From Phallusia mammillata (lineage: Eukaryota; Chordata; Ascidiacea; Phlebobranchia; Ascidiidae), in the NCBI GenBank assembly GCA_003260075.1, contig QLIY01000476.1, forward strand, positions 1-64,000: a stretch of 64,000 nucleotides of DNA, in the 5' to 3' direction. The position numbers were made by a program, and so were the translations under genes. Positions 45,301 to 56,900 of this stretch are shown one piece after another. The first letter of the stretch is position 1; each line of letters starts with the position of its first letter. The notes beneath the pieces are model-generated. The model was not told the origin of the DNA, ran no database searches, and worked only from the letters and a program-made list of their open reading frames with translations.

Positions 45301-48300
45301 TAATTTCGCGTTTCGAAAAGTAGATACTGGCAACAATACACGATGCAGTTTGTTTTATTTATGAGTTAAAATATCCGTTTGCCGAAATTCTACGTTTTTA
45401 TGAAGGTTTACATTTCTTTAATCACACATTTTATTATCTGACTTTTTTTTTTATCAAGGTTACCATCAGGCTATGTTCGTTACAAAGCCAACTGAGTGTT
45501 AAACGGAATACTTTGTGTTATGTATAATTTAGGCTTGGCGAGTAAAATCGTTTCTACCTTTGTTTCTAAATTAGGTTAAACTGCAAGCAACAGTTTATCT
45601 TTTCAGCGAAAAGGGCATAGTTTAAATGGAAACCCTGTAAATTAACACAGGTGGGTCTTTGTGTGTTTAAACATGAATATATATGTTTCCATAATTGAAT
45701 CTTACCACATCTTGTTCGTTATCGACGGGATCGCTTCCATCGTCGTGCAAAGGCACACACGTGTCGGCGTGTCCATTGCAAAAACAAGTCCCTCGTACGA
45801 TCAGGTCGTAGATTGCGAAGGGTGCCAAATTCTTAGGAGTTATATCCAGGTCCACTTGGTCCCTCCTTGACGAATACTCGGTCGTGCGACTGGCGTTCAC
45901 ACAATGTGGGCATGTTTGCGGTAACCACATCCTGATCCGCAGGTTGGTGATTTTTAGAAGATGCCGCGCCTCTGCACTGTAGGGGTCGTCGATGGGGGAT
46001 AGAGGATTAAGGACGCGATAGGTGACCTGGGCAAAAGAAATGAAGTTTTCAGAGGCCCATTCGATGATCGATGTCTGACAGATTTGCAAAATTGCCAAAC
46101 GGCCAGTGCCCAGATAACATCGCAAAGGGACAAAGATCCTACAGCGATCCCGTTAAAGTGTTGTGGGCTAACGCTGCTGATGTAGAAGATGCGAGAAAGA
46201 TTAGAATGTTGTTGTTTTTGATGCGGATGTCAACGAGTGTTGACGATGTTTTGCCCTTGAAGCAAGCAAGTATGGGCCAATATGTGGCTCGATGTTGCGA
46301 TTTGCCCTTTTTTGGTGTATTGGATTTATTAAGCCAAACCAGCGATTCCCGATTTTTTTAATCTTTTTCACAACGGTTCCCACATATTTTTGCATTTTTG
46401 CAATTTGAACTATGAATTTTCTATCGCCCTAGTAGAAAGTTCCACGCTTTTAAGTAACGTCTTAACTCGAATTGTAGCATTAATAGATTAGGAAAAAGGC
46501 TTTTCGGTGCCCCCTGAAAACCAGGACTGCTTCAACGAAAACTTGGACCCAATGGACTGCAGAACTTGGACCCAATGGACCACGTGAAGTATCTACTGAT
46601 ATAAACCCAAATATTTTAGCAGCCAAATTGGTGAATAGTAACTGTCATTGTGGTTTCCAGAGACATTGTGTTTGTTAGATCATTTCGCATAGTTTCGTTT
46701 ACATATACACCGCAGCTTACACTAGAAACGACATGCTAAAACAATTGAGATCCCTGTTATATCCAATCTTCCCGGATTAATTCCACACACAGCAGTCACG
46801 ATCTCCATTTGATACAACGTATAGTATACTCCCCTAAACAATTACGTAATGCAGCGCAACACAACATGTGTAGTTCGCTGTTCCAGGATCGTGCGAAATC
46901 GTCCGATTTATTCGGCACTCCTTCACCAAGCAATGTAACAGCGACCGGCTGAGGTTCGTAATGCTAAATGACGCCAAGCGCAAGGGAGAGTCGGCAGCCA
47001 TTACATTACAACGGGGTCGATTCGGGCGACGGAAAAATGACATTCGCTTTCGGGACAAAGAGGACCTTTGTGTCGGATCGACTGCGGGCGGACAAGCCGC
47101 CCCGAAATGCCGCGATTTTGGGTGAAAACAATGCCAAAGATGGAAGTTTAAGCACGCGTCGATCGCCAATTGGAATGTGAGAGCGGGTAATGTTGGTTCA
47201 AGCTGTGACGCGCAAGTTTTGATGCGATTGTTTTCTTACCGCAGCTATTTCGCAAACCGAGTTTGTAGCAACAAATTGCAAAACCGTGCTGTTCCGTTAT
47301 GGGGAATTGGGGATGAATACAATTTAACGACGGATGTTTTGCCGCATCCTAACCACATGAACTTAAAAAAACTAGACAAAGACCCAAACCGAATGCCCGC
47401 TCTTGAAAACTCCTGCAGAGTGTAGGCTACATTAGCAGTGAGAGTTGATGTACGCACACAGATTACGCAGCAATTACAATACACTATAGTGTATCTATAG
47501 ATAAAAAAATGTCAGAAGGTTAAATTAATTTTACAAAGTACACCATGCTTATTTTAAAGCCACGAAGCATATTTGTAATATCATTTGGGTTTTGTATTAA
47601 TTAAAACTTTCCAAGGTGTGTTGCTACATTGCTATGGTCGTACAATACGTTCAAACAATAAAAAATACAGGTAAAAAAGCACTTTATCGTCAAATAGGAG
47701 ATCAAGCGTTGTGTTTTGAAAATGAACGTTTTGGTGTAATTGTGTGTGTATATCAGTCAAGGTGTTGACGGTTCACGTGTAGCGGTATTTGCGTTAATCT
47801 GCTGTCTCAACTACGCAACGCTCGATAAGGTGATAAGGTGTTTTCACAACCACGGCTTAGCGCTTAAGTGCTGATCATGTAAACATTGCCGAATTTGGTT
47901 AGCAACAAATCCAAGCTCCTGAGAAAAACGTTTGCAGTTTTGTTAGTAACTGGTTACTTCGTTTCAAAATTAATTATTTAAAACATTTTTATGAATCTAT
48001 ATTTTTCTAATTTACTTATTGACGAATGGAAATATCAGCGACCTGAGGTGCTAGAAAAACGCATTTATAGCCCGTCTTGCTGGCCTAACCGTATAGGCAG
48101 AAATAAAAAAGTTTATTTTCTATTGATTTTTAGGACATTCGCCCTGGTAGGCCGCACAAAGTTCAACCAGCTACTTCGTTCGAATGCCAAAAGTGACAAC
48201 CTATTGTTTGTTTATTGCGGCAATGAGGCACTCGACATTCCGCGAAAGAAACTGGCGCGCTCCACCTACCTCGCCCTTCGTGCAGGGCAATGGATCGGAA

Positions 48301-48960
48301 TAACGGGACGTGCACAAAGCTTCGTCCACATCCACATCGTCCAACATGCCGAACACTTCCAAACAGTTTTGTGCATACCGTTGATAAACCTGAATAAAAC
48401 AGAAAATGTTTTGGGCCATTTGAGTGGTTTTGCTTGCAAGTAAAACCAATTACAAAATTTGAAAAGCTGCGTTTAATGCACTATTTGTTTATCTTATAGG
48501 ACAAACGTTGATACTTGCAGAGCAACCAGCATCCTTCAGTCAAAACTTTTTACCTTCCATGTTCGTCCAAAGTCGCTGGATTTTTCAAGCGTCATGGCCC
48601 CAGGTCGGGGACTCCGGAATTGCATGATTAAGTGGGTGAAGTAAAATGTCGTCTCCAGGTTAAACTGAAGTGTAACTTCCTGCTCGTTATTTGCAGCTTG
48701 CCACCATGTGTGTGAATGCAAGTACGTGGAATCTGTCATGAACGAGCTCGGGTGCTCGTGACCTCGTTTGCCGGCCTTGCAGCGTCGGCAGACCGGCGGC
48801 GAACAATCCTGAGGGCCGGCTTCACAAAATTCCTCGCCGGCGTTTTGACCACATGTGCTGGACGCCAATATGCGGCGACCCGCGGCCAAGTTGCCCACGT
48901 CTCCATGGCAACTGTATCGTCCGCATTGTTGCGCGGCAACGAGTGTCGTCACCGTGAAGC
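39383..48960 (-). CDS. ntn4: netrin-4 (beta-netrin), start exon uncertain
   Basis: Eleven in-phase exons: 48554-48960, 48270-48389, 45706-46026, 43977-44103, 43609-43797, 43004-43197, 42643-42728, 42433-42569, 41313-41381, 40368-40538 and 39383-39555 (stop 39383-39385). Order: laminin N-terminal domain ([39 protein letters not shown] at its end); three laminin EGF modules ([41 protein letters not shown]); a linker with [11 protein letters not shown] and YNWKNPN; then a netrin C-terminal (NTR/C345C) domain ([47 protein letters not shown]). The LYPESWT...GCTCP signature and beta-chain-like laminin domain point to netrin-4, not netrin-1/3. Netrin-4 is secreted and binds laminin gamma chains, disrupting basement-membrane polymer. 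The first listed exon begins mid-codon, so the start codon lies upstream; with the candidate exon at 49787-49883 the protein is about 696 residues (human 628). Confidence 0.94.
46027..48269. other. large netrin-4 intron with a GC-rich open stretch
   Basis: A 2.2-kb intron between the second and third netrin-4 exons listed. About 46920-47130 is clearly richer in GC than its surroundings and is open on both strands; the plus-strand frame reads [20 protein letters not shown]. No family is recognised and netrin-4 splices correctly without it. It may be a nested exon, a regulatory island or chance. Confidence 0.3.
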
Positions 48961-49379
48961 CTGTGGAAAATCAATCATCCTGATTAGATGACAATAACGA
49001 TTAAAGGAAAGTGCAAGTAGCCTTTGCTTACGTCACTTGCCTGAAACTGTACTTGTTTACGACCTTCTAGGTGCGCATTAACCCCAAAAGATTTGCTAAA
49101 CCTCGTTGCCGACCTTTAGCCAACGTCAAACCCGATCTACGTTACGTAATAATACACTGGTATTGGGTTCGGAAGCACCTTTTCCAAACAATGCAGCCAT
49201 TGTCTATCGATTCTACGTGTTTACAAAGCAATGTTTGCCTGGAAACCCAGCGCTGACCCTGAGACTGGGGTCGTTTTGGGGGTTACGCTAGCTCACCCAA
49301 CACCACGTAGGTGGAGTTGTGGCCTATCCGCCGATGGTAGAGGAAAGGGTAATTGGTTGGCTGCAGGCGGCAGGTGCGA

Positions 49380-49505
49380 GAAATTTAATGAGCTCCTGTT
49401 TACTGCGTAAGGCAGTCAGGCGCGTGGCACTCACGTTTGACTTTTATGCGTCGTGATTGCGGGATCAACATAGAGTCATAGGTTCAAGCCGCCCTCACAG
49501 CAGGA
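49380..49505 (+). repeat. possible tRNA-derived SINE fragment
   Basis: A B-box-like GGTTCAAGCC lies downstream of GGCAGTCAGGCGCGTGGCAC, which could be a decayed A box. There is no cloverleaf and no poly-A tail. Identification is weak. Confidence 0.25.
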
Positions 49506-49786
49506 TTATGGTTTTGCTCGAAACACTTACACATTCAACCGCCACAATCTACCGTTAAGTTAACTTAACATGCAGTATATACCTTATTTTTAAATATGAC
49601 AGGACATACCAGAAAACAAATGGTGGCATACAAAGCACAAAAGCAAATCTTTAAAAGACATTAGGGTGTTGCTTACCAAAAATCCACAACAAGATTCTTG
49701 AGTATAAAGGCATCGGTTTTCCTGTCATATCATAAGAAGTGAAATTCGCGGCTAAAACCTTGCGACGTCGGTAGCATTAGGCTTAC

Positions 49787-49883
49787 CTATACTAAACCCA
49801 AACTCGAAAGCCAAAAACCTGTTAATTTCTCTAAAACATAACATTGCATTACTAAACTGCCAATAAAAAATCCTTTCACGCAT
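49787..49883 (-). CDS. ntn4: candidate first coding exon of netrin-4
   Basis: From ATG at 49883 an open frame of 32 codons runs to a strong donor (GTAAGC) and ends with one extra base, exactly the phase needed by the next exon at 48960. Joined, the N-terminus includes a basic then hydrophobic stretch ending FTVTTLVAA before QQCGRY, usable as a secretion signal if translation starts at the inner Met (MLCFREINRF). The hydrophobic core contains one Glu, which is not ideal. Another exon could supply the signal. Confidence 0.35.
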
Positions 49884-50938
49884 GTTGTTTTCCTATTTGC
49901 GACTCACAAACAAACAAAACGCCAACTGAAATTTCATGTGGGCTATATGTTATATTCGTTTGCTATTTATGCTTTCGTAGGTATTTCCCAGCAAGACAAA
50001 CTCATAACTACCTTTGACATTTTGCGGCAACAGCGCATACATATCGTTGCTTACAAGTGCACGCAGCTCTAGCAAATATGTTCGTTCAAATTTCTGTGCA
50101 TCTGTTTTTCGTCCAATACAAGTGTAGCAATCGCAAGCAAAATTGACTCTCTAGCACCCAATACTATTTAGCGGTACTATTTTGCGTCATTAAATTGTAA
50201 TAAATAATTAGAAATTTATAGTATGTACGCATTTGGTTGACAATATTGCACTACTTTAACAAATCAGATTTAGTGCTTGCATGTAGTACAAAAATTTTGC
50301 ACAAGTTTGACGACAATTGGCAAAGACTTCGTGACGGATTATTATTATTGATTTGAACAGACATCAGAAAACGTGTCGTCTTTATGTGTTAATAATCATT
50401 AATGTGTTAATATTCGGTTGCAATAACCGGAATATAGCGCGGGTTTGCAGTTTCGTATTAATAACTGCTGCCTATTTATACTTTTTGCCGCCGCGTTTAT
50501 ATCTACGTACGCTGTACCGGGTTAGTTGACTTCCGACTTATGATTGTGAGGCCTATTGCTGTCAACAGGTTTGTTTTTGTAGTTTTTGTCACGTTTTCAT
50601 TTGTCAAAACTTACCAAGTCGCTGTTTTTAAAGTAGGTGCAAAGCACTTCGCACAAATTGCAAATAATTTAAACAAATGACCTTACATTTGCACCTTTTT
50701 TGGTAGCTTTAGTTTGATGTTTAGTTTTCAGATAAGTGTTTAACTATTATTGGATTAAAGTAGTTTTCACAATTTGTTTAGATTTTTGTGTGTGGTTTAA
50801 ATATGGTGTCTTTAGGAAATCAGATCTATTTGCATTTTGCAATGAAAGAATATGTTTGACTTGATATTTGATATCATGGACTTAAATATTGTTAAACCTG
50901 ATAACTGCTAGTGTTGGGATATATTTGAGTTTGTCAGC
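49884..50938. promoter_or_regulatory. divergent upstream region of netrin-4 and the DOCK gene
   Basis: Netrin-4 (minus) and DOCK (plus) start away from each other across this AT-rich kilobase. It should hold the DOCK promoter and, if the candidate first exon is right, the netrin-4 promoter. No specific element could be assigned by eye. Confidence 0.4.
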
Positions 50939-53900
50939 ATGCCTGGTTCTGGGTGGATTTTGCCGGTTAAGGCAAAGTATGGTGTAGGTGAGTATTCATA
51001 TATATTTGCTAAAAAGACTGTGTAAATGTATGACATGCTATTCTACACATTGCACAGCCAAGATGTTTTTTGTGCTTGTTAAGTTTATTTCTGCACCCAA
51101 CTTGTTTCTAGTGCATTGAAAAACTAGAAATCTTACAAAGTCAAACTTCCAAAGTTTACTTGATTTAAGTCTCTGTAGTTTAAAGAATTAAACCACACAA
51201 AAGAATTAAAAGTGTATTTCATTTTCATTATGAATCAAAGAATACAAGTTCTGCATTTTCAGACAGAGTTTATCTAACTTGATTTGGTTCAATTTTTTAG
51301 CTGTTTACAACTATAATTCAAAAAATGAACACCACCTGAAGCTGTCAGTTGGGGACACGGTTCATATAATAGAGGAATATGAAGGTGAATTATTGTTGAT
51401 TTTGTGATTATTTAATATTTGCAACTGAAACATAATACTGCTCATTGAAAACCAATTATCAATCATACTAAACTGGTGCCTTGACTACAGTTTACCTGAC
51501 TTTGTTTTGGTTTTAGGAAAATGGTATCGTGGCTACATCATTCTAAACAAAGCTGTCAAGGTATGAGCTAACTTAAAATGATTAAATTTGCTAGTTATTG
51601 GTTTCCATTGATTTGTTTCTAATATTACTTGTATAAAACATACATGACAAACATGTGGGATTTAAGTGTTTTTACGTAATCATTCATATACTTGTGTTTT
51701 TAAAGTGTATATATACTGGTTGCAACCATGATGGAAAGATATACATCTTTGCAATAAAATCGTTTGAATCAAACACACTTAAATTTTGTTCCAAATATTG
51801 AACAAAATTATCATTTGTTCCCAGGGTATTTTTCCTGCAAGTTATGTCCACTTAAAAGAGGCTATTGTTGAAAGGAGGGGGTGAGTTTCTCTCATTATTA
51901 ACACTAATGCATTTTTGATAAACACGTAGTGCCATTGCAGTGCAATTTTTTTGAAGTATATATTATCTATTTACATTGTCATTATTTGCAACACAGAAAG
52001 ACAGAGAGTATTGTCACCACAGAGCTTCCAATAGTGCAAGAGGTTTCCCATGTACTACGAGAATGGGGAGCTATATGGAAAGACATGTTTATGGTTAGTT
52101 GTTGGAGTTTTTCTATTGAACTGTATAATATCCTATTTTTAATTCTACATCAACAGCTGAATCGAGATGAACGGGTGTTCACTCATGTTTGCAAAATGAT
52201 GCGAGAATTAATTTACATGAGACGACAAGTTGTGTCAGGAACTTTGCCTGCTGATGAGCTGGGGCGAACATCCCATCAAATTGCAGACAGAATGGATTAT
52301 GGCAATCGCTTACTGCAACTCGATCTAAGCATTCGCAGCGAAGAAACTTGTATCCCAGCTGATGTTCAGACATTGTCTGCTGTCGAAGTGTTTAAACTGG
52401 TAAGTTCTGTAATTGGTCACAGTTGGAAGGAGTTTTATGTGAAAATAGAATCCATTCACACATTGTAGTTCTGGGTTACATTGCTTACAAAACATACTAT
52501 TGGTTTTGTTGTTACATATTTTGCACTGCTTCGCTTTAGATTTAGATCAATATCTTCAATACCTTTCTGGACAAATTGCTGTTTTTATTTTTTAGCATGA
52601 AAAAGCGTCCATAAAGGTTGACCGACGTATTGCTGAAGAAAGGATACACAGTGGTAAAGAATCAACCACAGAAGTAATTCAGGACAACAGAAAATCACAT
52701 GTGGACAGGTAAACTAGTTACCAATGTTTAAATTACAAAGCAACTGTACAATGTTTAATATTTACCTTTACTTGCAGCTTGTTTGTGATGGTAAAAAACT
52801 TTGTTTGTCGAATTGGTGAAGATGCCGATGTTTTTATGTCACTGATGTGCGAGGACAGAGAAATCATTCCTATTAGGTAAAATTCCGAACATTGCATGTG
52901 TACATGTTCTTTACTTGCCAGTGAATGTGCAATTCTTTCAGTGAAAACTACTTTGTGCGATGGGGAAGTCAAGGTCTGCCCAAGAACATTGAAATGCTTA
53001 ACAACCTCCGGGCTATTTTCACTGTAAGTTGTTGCCATGTAAACAAAGCGGTAGATGAGTTGTTAAGGATTTGCCAATCAGAGCCTATCATAGTTCCAAC
53101 TTATTGCATAACCTTCCAACCATGTTTGCAACGTATATTAATAGAAAAAAATGTTTTAGGATTTGGGGAGCAAGGATTTACAAAAGGAAAGGATATTTTT
53201 GGTTTGCAAAATTGTGAGAATAGGTGGGTTTTATTGTTAGAATATTAAGTCTAAAGTTTTCTGTCTATTTTTTCCTAACAATAATATTGCTCTGTTTTTT
53301 AAATATAATAATGTGTCCTTTTTTCCACTTGCTCTTGTATACCCACGCATTTGCTTAATTAACTGTACTAGGTCGAATGGATCTAAAGGTCACTGAAACC
53401 AAAAAGATGACCCTTGGACTAAGAAGAGCTTTTGGTGCTGCTGTCATGGATATCACAACAATTATGAAAGGATCCACAGAAAGTGATGAAGACAAACAGC
53501 ATTTTATCCCTTTTCTTCAGTAAGCTTTTTAAATTGATTGTTTAACCATAATTTTAGGGTTGCTGACCTAATAGTTGCTTTCTTAAACAGAGTCTCTGGT
53601 GAAAATGAAAGTTTGCAGCAGGTCATCCAGAGAGCAATAAGTAGTCGTGGTGATATTAATCACAAAGGACAAGGTCTGTGATTAATTGCCGTCTTAGGTT
53701 GTATTTGTTTTTGTAATGTACAGTATACAGTGGCATGTTGTAATGTAGAATATAAATATCGGATTGCATCAATGTAACATAAAAGATAATCATATATGGG
53801 AGGAGTTTGCAAGTTGCATTTAAAATGCAGGTTTATGGGTGTCACTAAAGATGCTTAATGGTGATCTGAAGACCATCCGACATGACTTTCCCCACTTGGT

Positions 53901-56900
53901 CGATAGAACAACGGCGGTTGTCAGAAAAATGGGTTTTCCTGAAATTATTATGCCTGGAGATGTTCGCAATGATTTGTATGTTACAATCATCCAGGTACAC
54001 ATTCATTTTTTTATTAGTACTTTGCCTGATCAGACAAGATATAGATACTGTTTGTACCCCAAAAACTCTAATAAACTGTCTGATTGTTATGTGCATGTTT
54101 GTTATTCCAGGTCATAATACAGACCTGTTTTAATCCTTGCTATGTATACACCACAGTAGTGGGAACCTGACAGGCTTGCCTCTTTAGTGTTGTTGTGTAG
54201 TCGAAGCATTGCATTTCCTGATGGTGTCACTCATGTTGGCATGTATTCAAGCCTATGTATTTTGGTCTTCACAATCTCAATACGTTTTTGCAGTCTCATC
54301 CAATGTTATGTTGATTACAGGGTGAATTCGAAAAAGGCAGCAAGACTGCTCAGAAAAATGTTGAAGTTACTATGAGTGTTTGTAATGAAAAGGGCGCTGT
54401 CATTCCTGTAAGTACAAAAATACATACACAGGATGTTATTATGTCTTCTTAAATTTTTTACCGGGTGTTCAAAGTTACAAATAAAATGTGAATAATTAGA
54501 CAATAATTTGTGACTTGACCGCTCTACTGAAATATCAAACCAAACTTTAAATGGATATCTTACCTCAAGTGTTCAACAATTCTTGATGTAACTAACCCTT
54601 ATCTGCATTTTTGTTTCTGAGATATATTTGTGCAGGTACGAGTAACACCTTAAATTTAACAGTTTTTAATGTACATGTGCATACAGATTGTAGTCAGCAT
54701 GGGATCTGGGGAAGACCCTGAAAATCAATATCGCTCACACATCTACTACCAGAACAAAACTCCAAAATGGATGGAGGTTGTCAAGGTATGTGTTGAACAA
54801 CTTTGTGTGTTTACATTGTAAGGAAATTTCTGCTTGTTTTGTAAACCATCACCAAATGCATGCACCAGATTTCAAATATTGCAATGCAGGAAACAAATGT
54901 GTTTCAGGTCCAAGTCCCCATTGAGGATTTTTATAATGCACATTTGCGCTTCACATTTCGCCATCGCTCAACTACTGAAAATAAAGACAAAACTGAGCGG
55001 GACTTTGGATTAGCATTTGCTCGTCTTATGAGGAATGAGGGAACTACACTTCATGATGGAATACACAATCTGCTAGTTTACAAAGTAAGTAGGTTTCAGT
55101 CAGGCTATCTATGTTTGCTTGGATAATCATCTAGATTTTATTGGCAACAGGTAAACAATTACCATGTGTTAATTTAGGGACCTGTATTCCAGCATGAATT
55201 GTGACTATGAAAATTAAAAACTTGGAACATACAAATTTAGTCGATAAAAATATGTCGCATTATGAAAAAAAATATATGCATGAAGTGTATTTTCATTTTT
55301 AGGTTGAATCTCGCCGACTTGAGGCAAACGATGCTAAAAAGTACCTCAACTTGCCATCTACTCGTGAAGAATGGGAAATTATGCAAAATTCACATAAGGG
55401 CAAGGGAGGGGTGTCACCTTCAAGTGGTCATCGCTCATTTGCTCCAAGGGCCGAGGGTTTTACAGGAAGCAAAGATGTTTTTCAAATCTCAACACTTGTC
55501 TGCTCCACAAAACTTACTCAAAATGGTGAGGTTCTTAATGCATTCTTCAAATGGTAACTTTTTGCAAGTAATTTTTGTATCTGGCTTCACTTTTTGCAGT
55601 GGATTTGCTTGGATTGCTTAAGTGGAAAGCTCAACCAGCGAAGTTAAAAAAGACCCTTGAATCTATTATGAAGGTGGATGGTGAAGAGGTGGTGAAGGTA
55701 CTAAATTCAATTTGTCAAATTTATGTCTAACTTCCATTGAAGGACACTGCTTAAATGAGTACCTTTTCTGTAGTTTTTGCAAGACACCTTGGATGCCTTG
55801 TTTAATATACTGATGGAAAACCCTGAAAATGGATCTTATGACTCAATGGTGTTTGATGCACTGGTAAGTTTTATACATACCTGGAGTTCAAGTGCGCATG
55901 GCAAATCAATTTATAGCATTGCTTTTTTTATTTCAGATATACATCATTACTTTAATTGCTGAAAAGAAATTCTTTCATTTCCATGCTGTACTGGATAGTT
56001 ATATCCTTGAACATTTTAGTGCAACTCTCGCTTATGAGTAAGACTTGGCTATCCCAAATTTGCAAATAAAAAAAATGCTAATTATTTTTTTTATCACACT
56101 ATCTGCAGAAAGTTAACAGCTGTTTTGGTGAAATACCTGGATCAAGTGAAAAATGCAGATTATCGTGAACCACTGTTAAAAGCACTCAAGTCGTTGGAAT
56201 ATATTTTTAAATTTATTGTCAGATCAAGGGTTCTTTTCCAACAGTAAGTAAATGTTAGGTTTTAAAACTGTAAGTTTGGTATTTTTCTTTGTATTTGTTT
56301 TCATATATTGACTCTCGTTTGAAACCACCATATGTTTAGAAGCAATTTTACGTTTTATTTTGTCCTTGTCCAGTTAGCCTGTAATCTAATTGGTTAGACA
56401 TCCCAATTATATTTGGGTTTTTTTAGGCCCCCTGAACTGATCCCACCAACGTTCCCCACCGCCGTGTTTACCCACAATGCGCCAACCTTAGTTTCTTGTA
56501 ATACACAATCACATAACGCCTTATAATACGGTGTGGCTGCAGCGCGTTCAGCCATGATTCACCAATTGTGCACTTTTTTGCGCCCCATAACGTTTGAACG
56601 TTGTGCATCTATTTCCGGCTTGGTGATTGTTTTAGTGCTATTGTGTTGCTATAAAGAAAACAATCTCATCTCATCATCTTTCATACCTTGTTTTCTGTAG
56701 GTTCGATGACAAGGGTCGCCAATCGTTCGAGCAAGGAATACGAAAGGTCTTCGAGGCGATCAACAAGCTAATGAAGATCACAGATGACTCGATGATCGTC
56801 CTGCAGGTAACGCAATAATTGTTTACCTTGACAATTGGATGATTTCACGTTACGAGCTTTTTCATAGGATTTCCTAGGCCGTTTTATAGACACGGACTGC

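Noticed and set aside
47991..48443. 150-codon plus-strand ORF
   Set aside because: It overlaps a netrin-4 laminin-N exon on the other strand and is a shadow.
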